From assembly GCA_000711775.1 (NCBI GenBank), contig ARYC01000216.1:62001-126000 (forward strand): a stretch of 64,000 nt of DNA, written 5' to 3'. Shown piece after piece: positions 46,951 through 57,294 of the stretch. Under the pieces are notes generated by a model that made no database searches, was not told where the DNA came from, and saw only the letters and a program-made list of their open reading frames with translations. The position numbers were made by a program, and so were the translations under genes. The stretch comes from Oxytricha trifallax (lineage: Eukaryota; Ciliophora; Spirotrichea; Sporadotrichida; Oxytrichidae). Each line of letters opens with the position of its first letter. Position 1 is the first letter of the stretch.

Positions 46951-47025
46951 AATAACCCCAAACCCTAACAAATTCCCTACAAATCAAAGCACTTATAAAC
47001 CTCATTAAGGGGTTTTGGGGTTTTG
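46948..47025. repeat. TBE1 right terminal inverted repeat
   Basis: Ends TTAAGGGGTTTTGGGGTTTTG followed by ATT. Nearly identical to the left repeat in reverse complement. Confidence 0.9.
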
Positions 47026-47028
47026 ATT

Positions 47029-48078
47029 AATATTAAATATATTTTATCGCTAGATCTAAATTTATACAATATTTATCTTGTCTATTGGTTTCTATATTTG
47101 AATATTAATGATAAAATCCATATAAATTATCATAGATTTTAAGATTTGTAGAGTTCAATTTGAGACCTGAATTATAAACTTACATTTATGTTATGCATTT
47201 TGAATGTCTCTTATATAAAAAATTTGTAAAAAGAAATGATAAGGCAGCCGCAATATTTGTTCTAGATTATAAAATATTAATAATTTAAATTTAAATTAGA
47301 CACTTGTAATCTTTATAGATATCTTCAGCTACTATTATACTATTTTAGGAAGGTTAGTAAAAAGTTAGATAAAATCATTATAAAAGAGAGAGTGTTTTTA
47401 AAGAAATTATTACTATATTAAAAAATATGAAATTGCTAAAAGACAAGCCTTTCACCTTAAACTTAATATATATCACTAATCCAAGTTAATTTAATTTAAG
47501 TTTTATTGTTATAAAATAATCAAATAATTTAAAGTAATCATAGTAAAATTTAGTCACAAAGATTAGATAATATATGGGGTGGCTTATTTATTCTGGGGTA
47601 TTATAGCCTTCGTGGAGATTGAAGCTTACGACAGCACACTTTCCTTGACAATTAGTTAATTCTTGATAACTTCACTTCTAACTATATTTGTCATCGGTAG
47701 TTATAATAACTATTATTTTAAGTTTAGATTTTACTATTGTAAGATATAAATAATAACAAGAAAAGTTCAAACCCGAATAGTTGATTAAGTACGATGCATT
47801 AAAAGTAATCCATTGAATTTTATTTATCATTACCATAAATAGAACGATTGGAGGTACGGCGCTTTGACAGTGGTTGAATTCATTAAAATGTGGGTCGCCT
47901 TTCAAACTCTTAAAGACACTACAAGTCTAGCTTCGTAAGTTAAATTAATTCAACTCACTTATAATATCCATCTTTTGATAGCTACTAAATTTAAACTCAA
48001 ATTCAAATAAAAAAAGATTATTTGATTTTTATCAAACAATTTTGAATCCTAACTTTTAAATATCTTAGGTGGTTCTTT
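47029..48078. other. AT-rich spacer with one possible small coding patch
   Basis: Mostly AT-rich with no convincing gene. On the minus strand, 47935-47840 reads SLKGDPHFNEFNHCQSAVPP and 47650-47585 reads NCQGKCAVVSFNLHEGYNTPE, with a GT at the end of the first. Less AT-rich than the surroundings, these may be exons of an unrecognised small secreted or Cys-containing protein. The region also serves as the upstream region of KATNIP once TBE1 is gone. Confidence 0.35.
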
Positions 48079-50242
48079 ATGTCTTAAGCTGATGTTTTCT
48101 TGATATACCTGTACAATTTCACTTAGTAATCTTCATCAAGAGAAAATGAAGAAAAGGAGAAGCAATAAATGGAAATCACACAGTAGAAATTCATTGGTCT
48201 ATCTCTATGGATAATTGGCTACTTCTTGGAATTGATATTTGGTGGGGCAGTAAGATTCACTCTGCTCATTATAATAGTATATGCTACATCCTTAGCTGAA
48301 ACTGTCATAATGAGGTATTAGAGGCCAGAAGATAAACTATCTAAGATGACTTCTTTTAACTTTGATGACTCAGAGATCAAGCTGAACTATGCCAAGGCTA
48401 AATTAGTGATTTCCTCTGCTGTAGGTTTGGTTTATGCTTTGATTTCAGGATTAATGTATCTTGTTCGCAAGAGTGATGAGCCTTTTGTCCAAGATAATTT
48501 GAGCAAGTCATTTGTGCTTTTTATCATTTTGGCACTTCTGACACTATTGAGAGATAAATATGAAAAGCAAATCAATAAGAAGCATTAAGAAAGCAACAAC
48601 TTAATTGGCAGAGCAATCTTTCTACCATTGATATTCCTATGTTTCAGTGTCTTTATGCTTAACAAACTTTCAGCTTTTCACTTCTTTTTGCACTTACTAT
48701 TCTTGACTAGCTATATTTACTTCTTTTGGGAAGATATAAAGTCAATAATTGGATTTGACATAAACTCTTCGGTAAAATCTTAACTAAATAAAGAAAACTT
48801 AATCTACGATTTTGTGATTACTTGCTATGAGAATAATGATTCAAGGAAAATTGCAATCTTTTTCCTCATTAACTTGATTTTTATGTTTGTGGAGCTCGTT
48901 TACGGGTATATTTCAAACAGTTTAGGTTTGATCACAGATTCCTTTCACATGTTATTTGATTGCATGGCCTTATTTATTGGTCTCTGCGCTTCATACATTT
49001 CAAAGATGGGAGTTGATAAAAAGTACACTTATGGATACGGGAGAGTTGAGACTTTGAGTGGGCTCTTTAATGGTATATTTTTGGTATTCATAGCTTTCAA
49101 TGTATTCTGTGAAAGTATTGAGAGAATTTACGAGCCTTAGATGATTGAAACTGACGGTCTCCTTACTGTTTCTACTCTTGGCTTCTGTGTCAACTTAGTG
49201 GGTCTGTTTTTCTTCCATGATCATCACGATCACGGACATGACCACGGACATGGACACGACCACGATCATGAGAATGAAAATATGTATGGTGTGTTCTTGC
49301 ACGTATTGGCTGACACTTTAGGTAGTGTGGGAGTTATATTCTCAAGTATTCTCGTGAAATACTACTAAATTTATGTTGCAGATCCAATTTGTAGCTTTAT
49401 CATTTCATTAATGATATTGGCGAGTGGTATTCCATTTATTCAAATGACTGCCAGTAATTTGATTCTGAAAACTCCTCTGGCAATTAAAAAGAAGAGAGCA
49501 AAAGTTGAAGAAATGATTTCCAAACTAGAAGGAGTTAAGGAAGTAAGAGAGCTGCTAATCTGGGAGATGGCTAAAAGTAATTATTATTTATAGTTTTATT
49601 CAATTTATAGAGAAATATGTGGCGACAGTAGACATTTTAGTAACTTAAAGTGCAAATCGATCTATGATTCACGATGAAGTCTCCACAATCTTGAGAGGAA
49701 TTAAATGCAAAGATATAACTGTATAGATGACAGGGCCAAATGTTCCTCAAATACATAGTCACTCACATAATCATAAACATGAAACTCACACTGAAGATGA
49801 CATACACTCCCACTCTTCAACTAGAAGTCATGACCACGTTCATGAAGTGCATCTCCACGGTACTACTAAAACTGAGCATAAACATTCCCATAAAACTCAT
49901 AATCATTCAAAGCACCAAGAAAATACGCCAGTTCATCTTCATTAAGATGAGTAAGATAACCAGCTCGAGTATGAAGATCGCAATCATTCCAGTTTGACAG
50001 AAGAACACAAAATAGAACAAGATTTGACCACTTAACATTTTGTTGATGAAAGTGATGACTCTAAGCCTTTAATTGAAAAAGTTGCTGACTAAATTAAAGA
50101 ATAAGTGAGCAATCAACAAAGTAAGAAACAGAAGAAAAATAGAAACAAAAACAAAGGTAAAAATGATGATTAGGATTCTAAAAATAGCATGACTGTAAGT
50201 GAGTAGCTAGGTCTTAATAAAAACTCTGATCATACTGAATGA
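48079..50242 (+). CDS. zinc transporter, cation diffusion facilitator (ZnT5/ZnT7/Msc2-like)
   Basis: ATG 48079-48081 (MSQADVFLIYLYNFTQQSS); TGA 50240-50242. The first half has extra membrane helices, as in Msc2/ZnT5. The CDF core follows: NLIFMFVELVYGYISNSLGL, metal-site helix ITDSFHMLFDCMALFIGL (H and D of the HD-HD site), YTYGYGRVETLSGLFNGIFL, a His-rich cytosolic loop (HDHHDHGHDHGHGHDHDH, about 49215-49275), then VFLHVLADTLGSVGVIFSS (second HxxxD). The cytoplasmic tail is again rich in His (HSHSHNHKHETH). One GT-AG intron, 49577-49610, joins EMAK to KKYVATVDIL. Likely moves zinc into secretory or vesicular compartments. No IES detected. Confidence 0.9.
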
Positions 50243-50369
50243 TTTAAATAATAAATTTACTTGTTCTATAATAATACTTGCTATTTATTTTAATTGAAGT
50301 CTAGTCTTCCAAAGAGATTGTTTGTGAATTCTTAGTAGAAAAATATAAAAATACACATTTTTACTATTT

Positions 50370-53258
50370 TCACATTAACCCAAACCCTTCAGAATTGCTA
50401 ATTGCTAACAATAGTTTTTACTTTAGCTTTTCCTTGTCAGGGTATTCTGGGATAAGTAAGTGATTGAAGCAAGTGTGAGCACTAGGTAATCTCTCGCTGT
50501 CCTCCCCTTACCTTCCTAGATAGATTTTAACACTACCTAGTCCTAGGATAGGAGCTCTGTCACTTCCTGTACAAAAGGCAAGGAATCTCTTTTATTCATC
50601 TACAGTCATTTCATGCACTATTTCCCAGAGCCAGTTACATTGAGGACTTTCTGCAGTGTAGCCATCAACATAAACATAAAATAAATACCTCAAACTCCCT
50701 TTTATTCACATTTAATTTACCTACATGACTTTTGAAGAGCAACAAAATCTAGTTTCTTAGAACCACACACTAATTATTCCAGCTCCTCTGGTTTAAAAAG
50801 TAAAGTCATTAGATCTTCATCACAGACTCTATAGAATCCTTTTCTGAAAGATCTTAGTTACCCTTCGCATTACTTACTGAAGATGTAATTAATTTGAAGA
50901 TGCACGTATTCATATCTGTTCTCCTCAGTCACCATAATATCCTAGCCACCTGGTTTTAGTTCATTCTCAAATTGCTCTCCATATCTTTCTTCTTGGACTA
51001 CAAAATTTAAGCCTAAAGCTTCTTCGAGGCTAACGTTTGGATCATTATAGTTCAAGATAAAATCAAAACTCTAAGCTATCTCAGGTTGCCATTCTTTCAA
51101 ATCATCAAAAGTGATATCTTAAAAGAGAAGCTATTTGTAAGCAGCCATAGGGAAAGGCAAATCTAAAATGACATTGTTATAGATTGCAAGCCCCATTAAA
51201 ATGCCTACTAATTCAAAGTTTACGTTGGCCTCCATAGAATGTCCATTAAACCAATATAGCCTTTCATTTTCATTGTAATTGAACATTGCATAATTGGGAT
51301 CGAAAAGACTCTTGTTTAGAAGTTAGAAAAACTCTTTTTTAACTCCTCCTTCATCGATGCCTGGTTCCCCTGTAAACATGATTCTTAATGGCTTCTTGAA
51401 GTTCAAACCAGGATTTACAATTTTGTTGAGAGTATCTTCTAAAATATTTTCTCTTCTTACTTCGATGATCAAGTATAGAGAAGCCATTCCAGGGATTCTC
51501 AATAGATCCATAATATTCTCTCTCTGCTATTGCTCTTAGTTGATCTTATTTTAAATCTTTAGCATTTCACTTTTGTTCGCAGAGTCAAGAATCCAAGGGA
51601 AGTTGCAAATTGTAAAAACTCTGTGCCTATCATATGGCTGCCTGTTTTGTCTAAATTTCTCTCTTTCTTGAATCCACATAATGATGTGATCTTTCAAACT
51701 TATCTCTTTGTTCACCGCATCATTATAAAATTCTTTGTAATTCACTTTATTTAGTAGGGTTCTTTTATTATTGGCATCATTAAAGATATCAGTAAATCTG
51801 ATACAATCCTCAATCATTCTTGGAGAAAATGTACCGCTAGTAATTGAGATAGTGAAGTAGCTTTGAATATTTTAGAGCATGAGAGTTAATCTTGCTTTAG
51901 AAATGTTATGAATGACAAATTCTTCAAAGATTTAGGATTCCTTCCTGAATTTTTGAACAGCTGGAACTACTGTAGAAATCAAACCTTCGAAGAGGTTTTT
52001 CCACTCCCAAGATAACTTATCACTCACTAGGAACATCAGGGTAGATCTGTATACCATAAGTGCTTTCTCTATCGTTGGACTTTGATTGTATTCATGCTAT
52101 AGAAGCTGTGTTAGTGTCTCAAAAGCTTTAATCAATTCTTCCTCGCTCTCAAACGCCTTTTCTAACCTTTTAAATAGTTTCTCCACTCCATCGTAATCAA
52201 TCTCATAATAGATGATAGGATTTTTTTTTGAGTGATGGTGAGTTGCTGGATCAGAAAATGCACTTTAATCTTCCATTTAAACATCTTCTTACTTTTGCAC
52301 AACGAAAGATGAAGCAAATGCATATCCATCCTCAATAAACTCTTTTAACTGTTTATCTATTTTTTAGTTTAATTTATAAACATGTTAGCAATCTTTTTTT
52401 GTGACTTACCATCCATATTATCAAGAGTATTTGCATTAATTGAAATAGAATCAGAGCAAATTAAGGCTGAGGGATCTTAATTTTAGGGATTTTAAACAGC
52501 TTTCAAAGCAAAAACCACTCTATCCTTATCATTTGTGAAATTTTGAATCTCAGATTCTAGAATATTCTGTTAGAACTTCAATTTAAAAATATAGAATATT
52601 ATTAGAAGATTATGATGAAATATTTGGTTGAGGAATTTCTTATCAGAATGGTCCATCCAATATTTTTGCCAAGATTATCAGCTGCGATATTACTGAAAAC
52701 ATTGTCAAACTTACCGAATTTGTTCTTAATGCAATACTTGTTGAAACAAACATCTTTTTAGCAGCCCACTTTGATCTAAGTAATGAGTTTCTTGAGAATT
52801 TTCTGAAAATTTTCCTTCAATTCTTGCTGCTATTTCTACATCTCCTCATCAGCTTGCTTTTTTTGAATAGGCACTGACTCTTAGTTAAGTTAATCTTTGT
52901 TACCTGCATCAATCATCATCTGATCTTCATGTGGGTTATTTTACTGTTTCATTTGAATGCCGACCCCTTAATTCATTGGCTACTAGTTATTCTAGTCTTA
53001 TTGTTGCTGGTTCTGCTCATTAAAAGGCAAGTCATGCTGGGAATTACTGGCATGATGTGATTGTTCATCGACATTCATTTGCTCATTTTGATCAATATTT
53101 CTGTAAAAAGACATTAGAATTACGAAAACACAGTGGTTTTACTTAATAACAAGACTTTAAAGTTATGTTTATAGTATTATATGGTAAATTGCCATGTAAA
53201 ATATACAGAAAACTTACTGATCTTGCTGATTATTTTGATTGTTGTTGTTTGATTCCAT
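50370..53258 (-). CDS. HECT-type E3 ubiquitin ligase, UBE3A/E6AP-like, with AZUL zinc finger
   Basis: ATG 53256-53258 (MESNNNNQNNQQDQ); TGA 50370-50372. After a Gln/Asn-rich leader comes a UBE3A-type AZUL finger at about 52.76-52.72 kb (LITQIKVGCQKDVCFNKYCIKN). The HECT domain fills the C-terminal half: NPGLNFKKPLRIMFTGEPGIDEGGVKKEFF, MFNYNENERLYWFNGHSME, LVGILMGLAIYNNVILDLPFP, and [40 protein letters not shown], where the Cys in HTCFN is the catalytic thioester residue. It ends with EGFGLM. Introns or small inserts lie near 53.10-53.22, 52.57-52.66, 52.36-52.42 and 50.66-50.75 kb. AZUL plus HECT is specific to the UBE3A family. Confidence 0.9.
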
Positions 53259-53709
53259 TTTATGTGTTAACAAATTAGCTTTTAATAAACTTTGAATTTT
53301 AGAAAATATTTAATTATTGTGATTATATAAATGATTTGGGGTTTGTAATTTGCTTGTTAAAGAAATTTTTTCTGTATAAAACAGGTTAATTGAGTTTATA
53401 AAAATCTCGATAAAACTATTTCATTATGATTAAAATATTATATTTATTCTTAGAAACTAATAAATTATATTATATTAAAGATAATTCTTGAATTATATTT
53501 ATATTATTTGTATTTATGATAGGTAATAAAAATATCGAAAATGTAATATGTTCTATATAGATTATTATTGTATTTAATAATTTTCAATATATTTCCTATG
53601 ACTATATTATTAAATTGATTGAGAAGTTGTTCTAATATTTGAATTTATTATCTCTAATTTATTCCCAACATTAATAAATCTTAATTACTTATAACTTCTT
53701 CATATTAAA
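53259..53709. other. AT-rich intergenic region
   Basis: Divergent spacer between the HECT ligase and the Q-rich gene; about 85% A+T by eye, no open frame, no repeat worth naming. Confidence 0.6.
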
Positions 53710-54730
53710 ATGGTGATCACTACTATCATTAAGACATTGTCTGACTACCCCATATACTTCGTGTTGCTAAGTGGTGTCATATTTATTGGCTTCTCTTCTG
53801 CAATTTTCCTGAAGAGAGATGAGGAGGTTCTCAAAGAGCCAACTCATATTCAGTAGTTTAAGCAGAAGCAATAAAAATATAACACCATTATATAGCAATT
53901 TTTCAAGAAATTTTAAGATTTTTTCATATAATTTCATAAATAGAATTAAGAATAAGCAGTAACAAGCATCGAATGATAGAAAGTAAGAGGACAAGAAGAA
54001 ATCTCAACCAAAAGAGAACCAAAAGACTCAACAATAGCAACAACAAGCAGCAAAGGAGCAACAAAAGAAAGAGCAACTCCAACAACAATAGAAGGCTTAG
54101 GAGCAGTAGAAATTGAAGGAATAACAAGAGAAGCAGCTTAAAGAGCAGCAAGAAATGCAGCAAAAGGAGAAAGATATGCAGTAAGCTTAGTCTAAGAAAG
54201 CCAAGAAGCAGTAACAAGCCAATCAACAAGCCACTGCTCAGGCTGAACTTGCCAAGATTCAACAGCAAAACTTGAAGAACAACGATAACGACGGTTTCCA
54301 ACAGGTCCAAGACAAGTCAGCCAAGAATAAGAATGCACAGAAGCAACAACAACAACAACCAGTTCAACCACCTAAATAAGAGCAGAAGCAACCAGTTGAG
54401 GAGATAAAGGTACAAGCACCAAAGGAGCAAGAATAGGTCAAACCCCAAAAGCAAGAACAACCTGCTTAATCGACTCTATAACAATCTGTAGAGGAAAAGG
54501 TTGCTACTAAAGCACCAAAAAACAACAAGAAAAAGAACAAAAACAAGTCTCCCGCTGTAGCAAAAGACTAAAGTCAAATCTAATCATCAATCGTTATCGT
54601 TAACAAAGAAGAGGGAGTACCAACCAACAGAAAGAAGGGTGGAGAAGCTCTTGAGCAGTCAAATGTTAAGTTTGAGGATGACAATGGGTGGACTGTTGTA
54701 TCTAATAAGCAGAAAACCAAGAATGAATGA
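53710..54730 (+). CDS. Gln/Lys-rich protein with N-terminal membrane anchor
   Basis: ATG 53710-53712. Residues 13-34 (YPIYFVLLSGVIFIGFSSAIFL) form a single membrane helix followed by KRDEEV. After IES removal the body is an extended Gln/Lys/Ala-rich segment, probably a long coiled coil (KEQQKKEQLQQQQKAQEQ). Lys-rich blocks (KNNKKKNKNKSP) follow, and the C-terminus FEDDNGWTVVSNKQKTKNE resembles the tails of ribosome- or RNA-associated proteins. TGA 54728-54730. The pattern (one anchor, then a basic/Gln-rich cytosolic rod) recalls ER ribosome-receptor-like proteins, but this is only an analogy. Confidence 0.7.
53866..53959 (+). other. IES in the Gln-rich gene, pointer TAAGCAG
   Basis: TAAGCAG at 53859-53865 and again at 53953-53959. 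Dropping 53866-53959 (94 bp, AT-rich) joins CAG TAG TTT AAG CAG to TAA CAA GCA TCG, giving QQFKQQQASNDRKQ in frame with the long downstream frame; without removal the frame ends in TGA. Confidence 0.8.
54020..54365. repeat. CAA/CAG-rich coding repeat
   Basis: Imperfect CAA, CAG, TAA and TAG codons, all Gln, interspersed with AAG/GAG. The opposite strand gives a spurious Leu-rich frame. Confidence 0.75.
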
Positions 54731-54870
54731 TTATATCAAATAGAATGAGAGTGTTTTAATAGTTGACACGTAGAACACATAATAATCATATTGCAAAAGA
54801 CATTTTAATTACTTTCGAATGAATATTAATATTTCAATGATATCTTTCATTAAATCAATATTAAAAATAA

Positions 54871-55143
54871 ATGTTGACTCTAGAAGTAACTGAGTAATTT
54901 GAGAAATAAGAATTAGTAAAAGTTGAAATAATACAAACTGATGAAATAAAAGTGAATATCACTGCTAAGTTTGATGATTGTGGTGATGCTAATACTGAGG
55001 AGGATGTTAACCAAGTTATCTATGCTGATTAGCTCCACTGTGTAGTTGTTAAATATGCATAGCTTCCTACTACCTCTTAGCTTATTGGCTTCTAATCAGT
55101 GCGCTGTACGATTTAGTAATTATTAAATGACTTTACTAATTGA
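54871..55143 (+). CDS. small hypothetical protein
   Basis: A 90-codon frame, ATG 54871-54873 (MLTLEVTEQFEKQELVKVE) to TGA 55141-55143, with eight TAA/TAG as Gln. Composition (ITAKFDDCGDANTEEDVNQ, VVVKYAQLPTTS) looks protein-like and the base composition is richer in G+C than the flanks. No family recognised; it might be an exon of the gene upstream rather than a gene of its own. Confidence 0.4.
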
Positions 55144-55261
55144 TATTAACCAATAATTGAGAATTATTATCAAAAATTTATCATAAATTATGAATTAAAT
55201 TAACAAGGTTAGTGTAATATTTTTCTGATTTATTTTTTATCTAGAAATATACTTAATCTTA

Positions 55262-57049
55262 TCAAAAGCCTAATTCATATTATAATTTATATGTTTAATA
55301 TCTTTATCTTGATTACTAATAATAAGCTCTAAATTATAGTAATTTTGTCTATTAGTTGAGCTTATTATACATTTTCTTCAATTACTAGTATAGTTTTGAG
55401 TATCTCTTAACTTATTCGGTATGAGTGTACGAATCTAATTTTATTGCTTCATCCGTAATGACTTGCATTAACTCTTTCAGACGGTCGAATGTCTCTGGAG
55501 ATGTCTGAGCCTTTTCATATTACGCATAGTAATGTCTCATTAAAACCTTAAACTTCTTGTAGTAGTAGATCAACTTTTCAAAGACATTAGGTGAAAGTTT
55601 TCTTTTCACAGTCTCAATGTCATTTTAAAGATTGAGAAGCTTAATGCTTTCATTCACAATGGCAAGAATTTTATCATGATTTTTCCTGAAATCTTCACTT
55701 GAGGGTCTTTCTATTTTTACATGCATGGTATTGTTTTTAGCTTATATTTGAGAAAGTTAGGCTTGAAAAGTGTCTAAAATTGAAGAATATTCCTAAACTG
55801 TATACACTTCTTATCTCTGAACATTTCTGTTGTTTAAATTTTGTTGCTCTAACTTTGTGAAGTCTTATTAATCCTTAAGGAATTAATGTTGCTTCTCTGC
55901 GGCCATTTACTCATCCTCTTTCACGTCTATATTACGTTTGACGTGATTGCTTTGAATTATGCGGCTAGAGTTTTAGTTGTACTTATTGATGATTTTCTTG
56001 GCTTAAATCTCACTTTCTAGGTTCTTTTGCTTTTGCATATTCATGTCAGAGTTTATAGTTTCCATGATTTGATTCAAGTTGTCAAGCTCTTACTGATTTT
56101 AAAAAGTTCCATAACCTTGTTTGCTGTTTTAGAGATTCTCTATGTTCTGGATGAAGTTTACATCAATTTAGGCTTTCTATTTCACATCTTCCTATTTAAC
56201 TTGCCTCTGTAGTAAAAGCTTAGGATTGTGAATGTAAAGATCTTCGTAGTTCTTAGTGTCGGTCTAAAAAGGTATAAATATTGGATTATTTCCACCAAAT
56301 ATTTCGGTTTTGTACTAAAAGTTTTTCTTAAGAAATTCATCCCAGAATTCACTCTCTGAACATCTAAGAGGTACTCTAGCTTCATAAGACAAAGCAAGGT
56401 CTGGAAATTCTTTGAGTAATCGTTTGCAATCACTCTCCTCAAGTCTGAACTCAGTTTTTTGTGTTACCATGTTCATTCTTGGCATCAATAAGAATGGTTT
56501 ATTAGAGATACCTGCTAGTACTACATTCTCTGCAGACACATCCTTCATAACTATATCTTGTCCAGAACCATTTTGATTTGCATCATACTTTGTAGCTTCC
56601 CAAAACTCAGTTTCATTAATAATGTTTTTGTTCCCATCAACAAGTTCATCAAAGATGTCTCTTAAATGTTGGTTGCCCATTAATTCAGTGATTTTATAGA
56701 TAGTTTCATTTCCAAGTGAATTCTGTTTTAAAGTCTCTATATCCATCTTGGTACTCAAAAGCTCTTCAACTTTGTCTGATATGACACCGGCTTCAAGTAC
56801 AATGAATGAAAATTTATGTGGCTTTTTTCCCTCAATTTCAACTCTAATCACATATCTGTTGGCAGTATTTGGATCTTTTGCTTTTTAAACCCTTTTTACA
56901 TGTAGACGATTTTCATTAACTTCAAATAAAGTCTCGCCCACTCTTTTCCAAAGTAACCGTACGTTTGTTACAAGCAAGATTCCTTCGTTTTTCAAAAATT
57001 AAGCATTCACTTATTCTAGAATCTCTTCGCGTGGCAACAAATTCTACAT
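55262..57049 (-). CDS. TFIIH core subunit p62 / Tfb1 homologue (GTF2H1-like)
   Basis: Start chosen at ATG 57047-57049 (MQNLLPREEILEQVNAQF) because it leads straight into the N-terminal PH fold: KNEGILLVTNVRLLWKRVGETLFEV ... HKFSFIVLE. Two BSD-type helices follow: LVDGNKNIINETEFWEA and RCSESEFWDEFLKKNFQYKTE (the FW-x-x-F pattern). After a linker the C-terminal helical part (VFEKLIYYYKKFKVLMRHYYAQYEKAQ) leads to TGA 55262-55264. Domain order PH-BSD-BSD-helical is that of p62/Tfb1, which anchors TFIIH for transcription initiation and nucleotide excision repair. The plus strand carries the calpain gene starting 245 bp away, so the spacer is a divergent promoter region. Confidence 0.8.
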
Positions 57050-57294
57050 ATTTTTGTTTTGTTTTTATATTTAAATTATAGAATATACAATGTGTCTCAA
57101 TCTTATACCTCATAAAAATTTATTACAGAATAACTTTTGTTCAAAATTTTGCAAATCGCAAAAAGTGAAGATTAAAGTTATATAGATTTTAATTGAAATA
57201 ATTGCGAAGAAATATAAATCTTTATCAAATATAGTAGCTTTAAACAGCAACTCAAAATCATCATTTAACAACACCAATATAAGATATATTGAAA

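Larger units (their letters stand above)
42955..47025 (+). mobile_element. TBE1: complete telomere-bearing element with intact transposase
   Basis: 4071 bp flanked by ATT (42952-42954 and 47026-47028). The ends are CAAAACCCCAAAACCCC and its complement, two ciliate telomere repeats. Terminal inverted repeats of about 78 bp differ at one or two positions only, much less than in TBE2. Gene order is 42-kDa transposase (+), 22-kDa (-), 57-kDa zinc-finger/kinase (+). The transposase frame is fully open; the other two frames have one and two single-base shifts. Family: TBE, IS630/Tc1-mariner superfamily, germline-limited and cut out in large numbers in macronuclear development, where TBE transposases are known to take part in genome rearrangement. 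Confidence 0.95.

Noticed and set aside
47678-47905. 75-codon minus-strand frame as a gene on its own
   Set aside because: Only its first 25 codons look protein-like; the rest is AT-rich. Kept only as a low-confidence patch within the spacer entry.
53924-54310. Minus-strand 128-codon Leu-rich frame
   Set aside because: Antisense of the Gln-rich tract in the plus-strand gene; TTG/CTG runs are complements of CAA/CAG.
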